6,205 bases of DNA from an uncultured Collinsella sp. GTDB taxonomy: Bacteria > Actinomycetota > Coriobacteriia > Coriobacteriales > Coriobacteriaceae. The notes under the pieces are model-generated. The model saw only the letters and a program-made list of their open reading frames with translations, was not told the origin of the DNA and did no database searches. Position numbers and translations under genes: made by a program. The stretch lies in assembly GCA_902464495.1 (NCBI GenBank), contig CABQJK010000065.1:1-6205 (forward strand), given 5' to 3'. Position 1 is the first letter of the stretch. The number at the start of each line of letters is the position of its first letter. Shown piece after piece: positions 6,192 through 6,205 of the stretch.

Positions 6192-6205
6192 ATGAACACG
6201 ATGAC
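6192..6205 (+). CDS. Start of the next operon gene (3'-truncated; probable Flp pilin or pseudopilin)
   Basis: An ATG at 6192 is preceded by GGGAGGA (6181-6187), an excellent Shine-Dalgarno sequence with GGAGG 5 bases from the start; its first base is shared with the tadC stop codon. Only four codons are visible (M-N-T-M), then the window ends, so the product cannot be identified from sequence. In Flp/Tad operons of Gram-positive bacteria the gene after tadC is often a small Flp pilin or a TadE/TadF-type pseudopilin, hence the tentative label. The strong ribosome binding site would suit a highly made structural subunit. Confidence 0.5.

Noticed and set aside
4595..6199. A 534-codon open frame on the minus strand opposite tadB and tadC
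   Set aside because: The translation is Ser/Arg/Ala/Pro/Thr-rich without any recognisable domain, and both genes on the plus strand have clear family motifs. Strong GC bias at third positions removes stop codons from this antisense frame.

Overview
The window most likely comes from a high-GC, monoderm actinobacterium. A gut Coriobacteriia member such as Collinsella is my best guess. This rests on the strongly G/C-ending codons, the Flp/Tad gene set without any visible secretin gene, and general resemblance to that group. No taxonomic marker gene is present, so the assignment is an inference.

Layout: positions 1-759 hold the 3' three quarters of rsgA, a circularly permuted GTPase used in 30S ribosome maturation; its start lies before the window. 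A strong intrinsic terminator follows at 778-810. A 251-base intergenic region (760-1010) then carries unusual repeat structure: three consecutive 11-bp units ending in a TTGACA hexamer, an inverted copy of the same core upstream, a 22-bp palindrome, and two overlapping hairpin options just before the next start codon.

From 1011 to the right edge everything reads on the + strand as one tightly packed Flp/Tad (type IVc) pilus operon. In order it encodes a CpaB/RcpC-like SAF-domain protein, a TadZ/CpaE-like ATPase with a pseudo-receiver domain, the CpaF/TadA secretion ATPase, the inner-membrane platform proteins TadB and TadC, and the first four codons of a further gene with a very good ribosome binding site (probably a pilin or pseudopilin, unproven). 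Four of the gene junctions overlap (1, 4, 28 and 4 nt), which indicates one transcript and translational coupling.

Working model from family knowledge: CpaF hydrolyses ATP in the cytoplasm to drive TadB/TadC, which extrude Flp pilin subunits from the membrane. TadZ positions or recruits the machine. The CpaB-like protein sits outside the membrane on a single N-terminal anchor. No prepilin peptidase (TadV/CpaA) or secretin (RcpA/CpaC) is visible here. The most notable points are the phased 11-bp repeat array in front of the operon and the TadZ protein, whose Walker A lacks the ParA/MinD signature lysine and whose two domains are joined by a long linker with relaxed codon use. I saw no tRNA, rRNA, insertion sequence, CRISPR array or reverse-strand gene that I can support.
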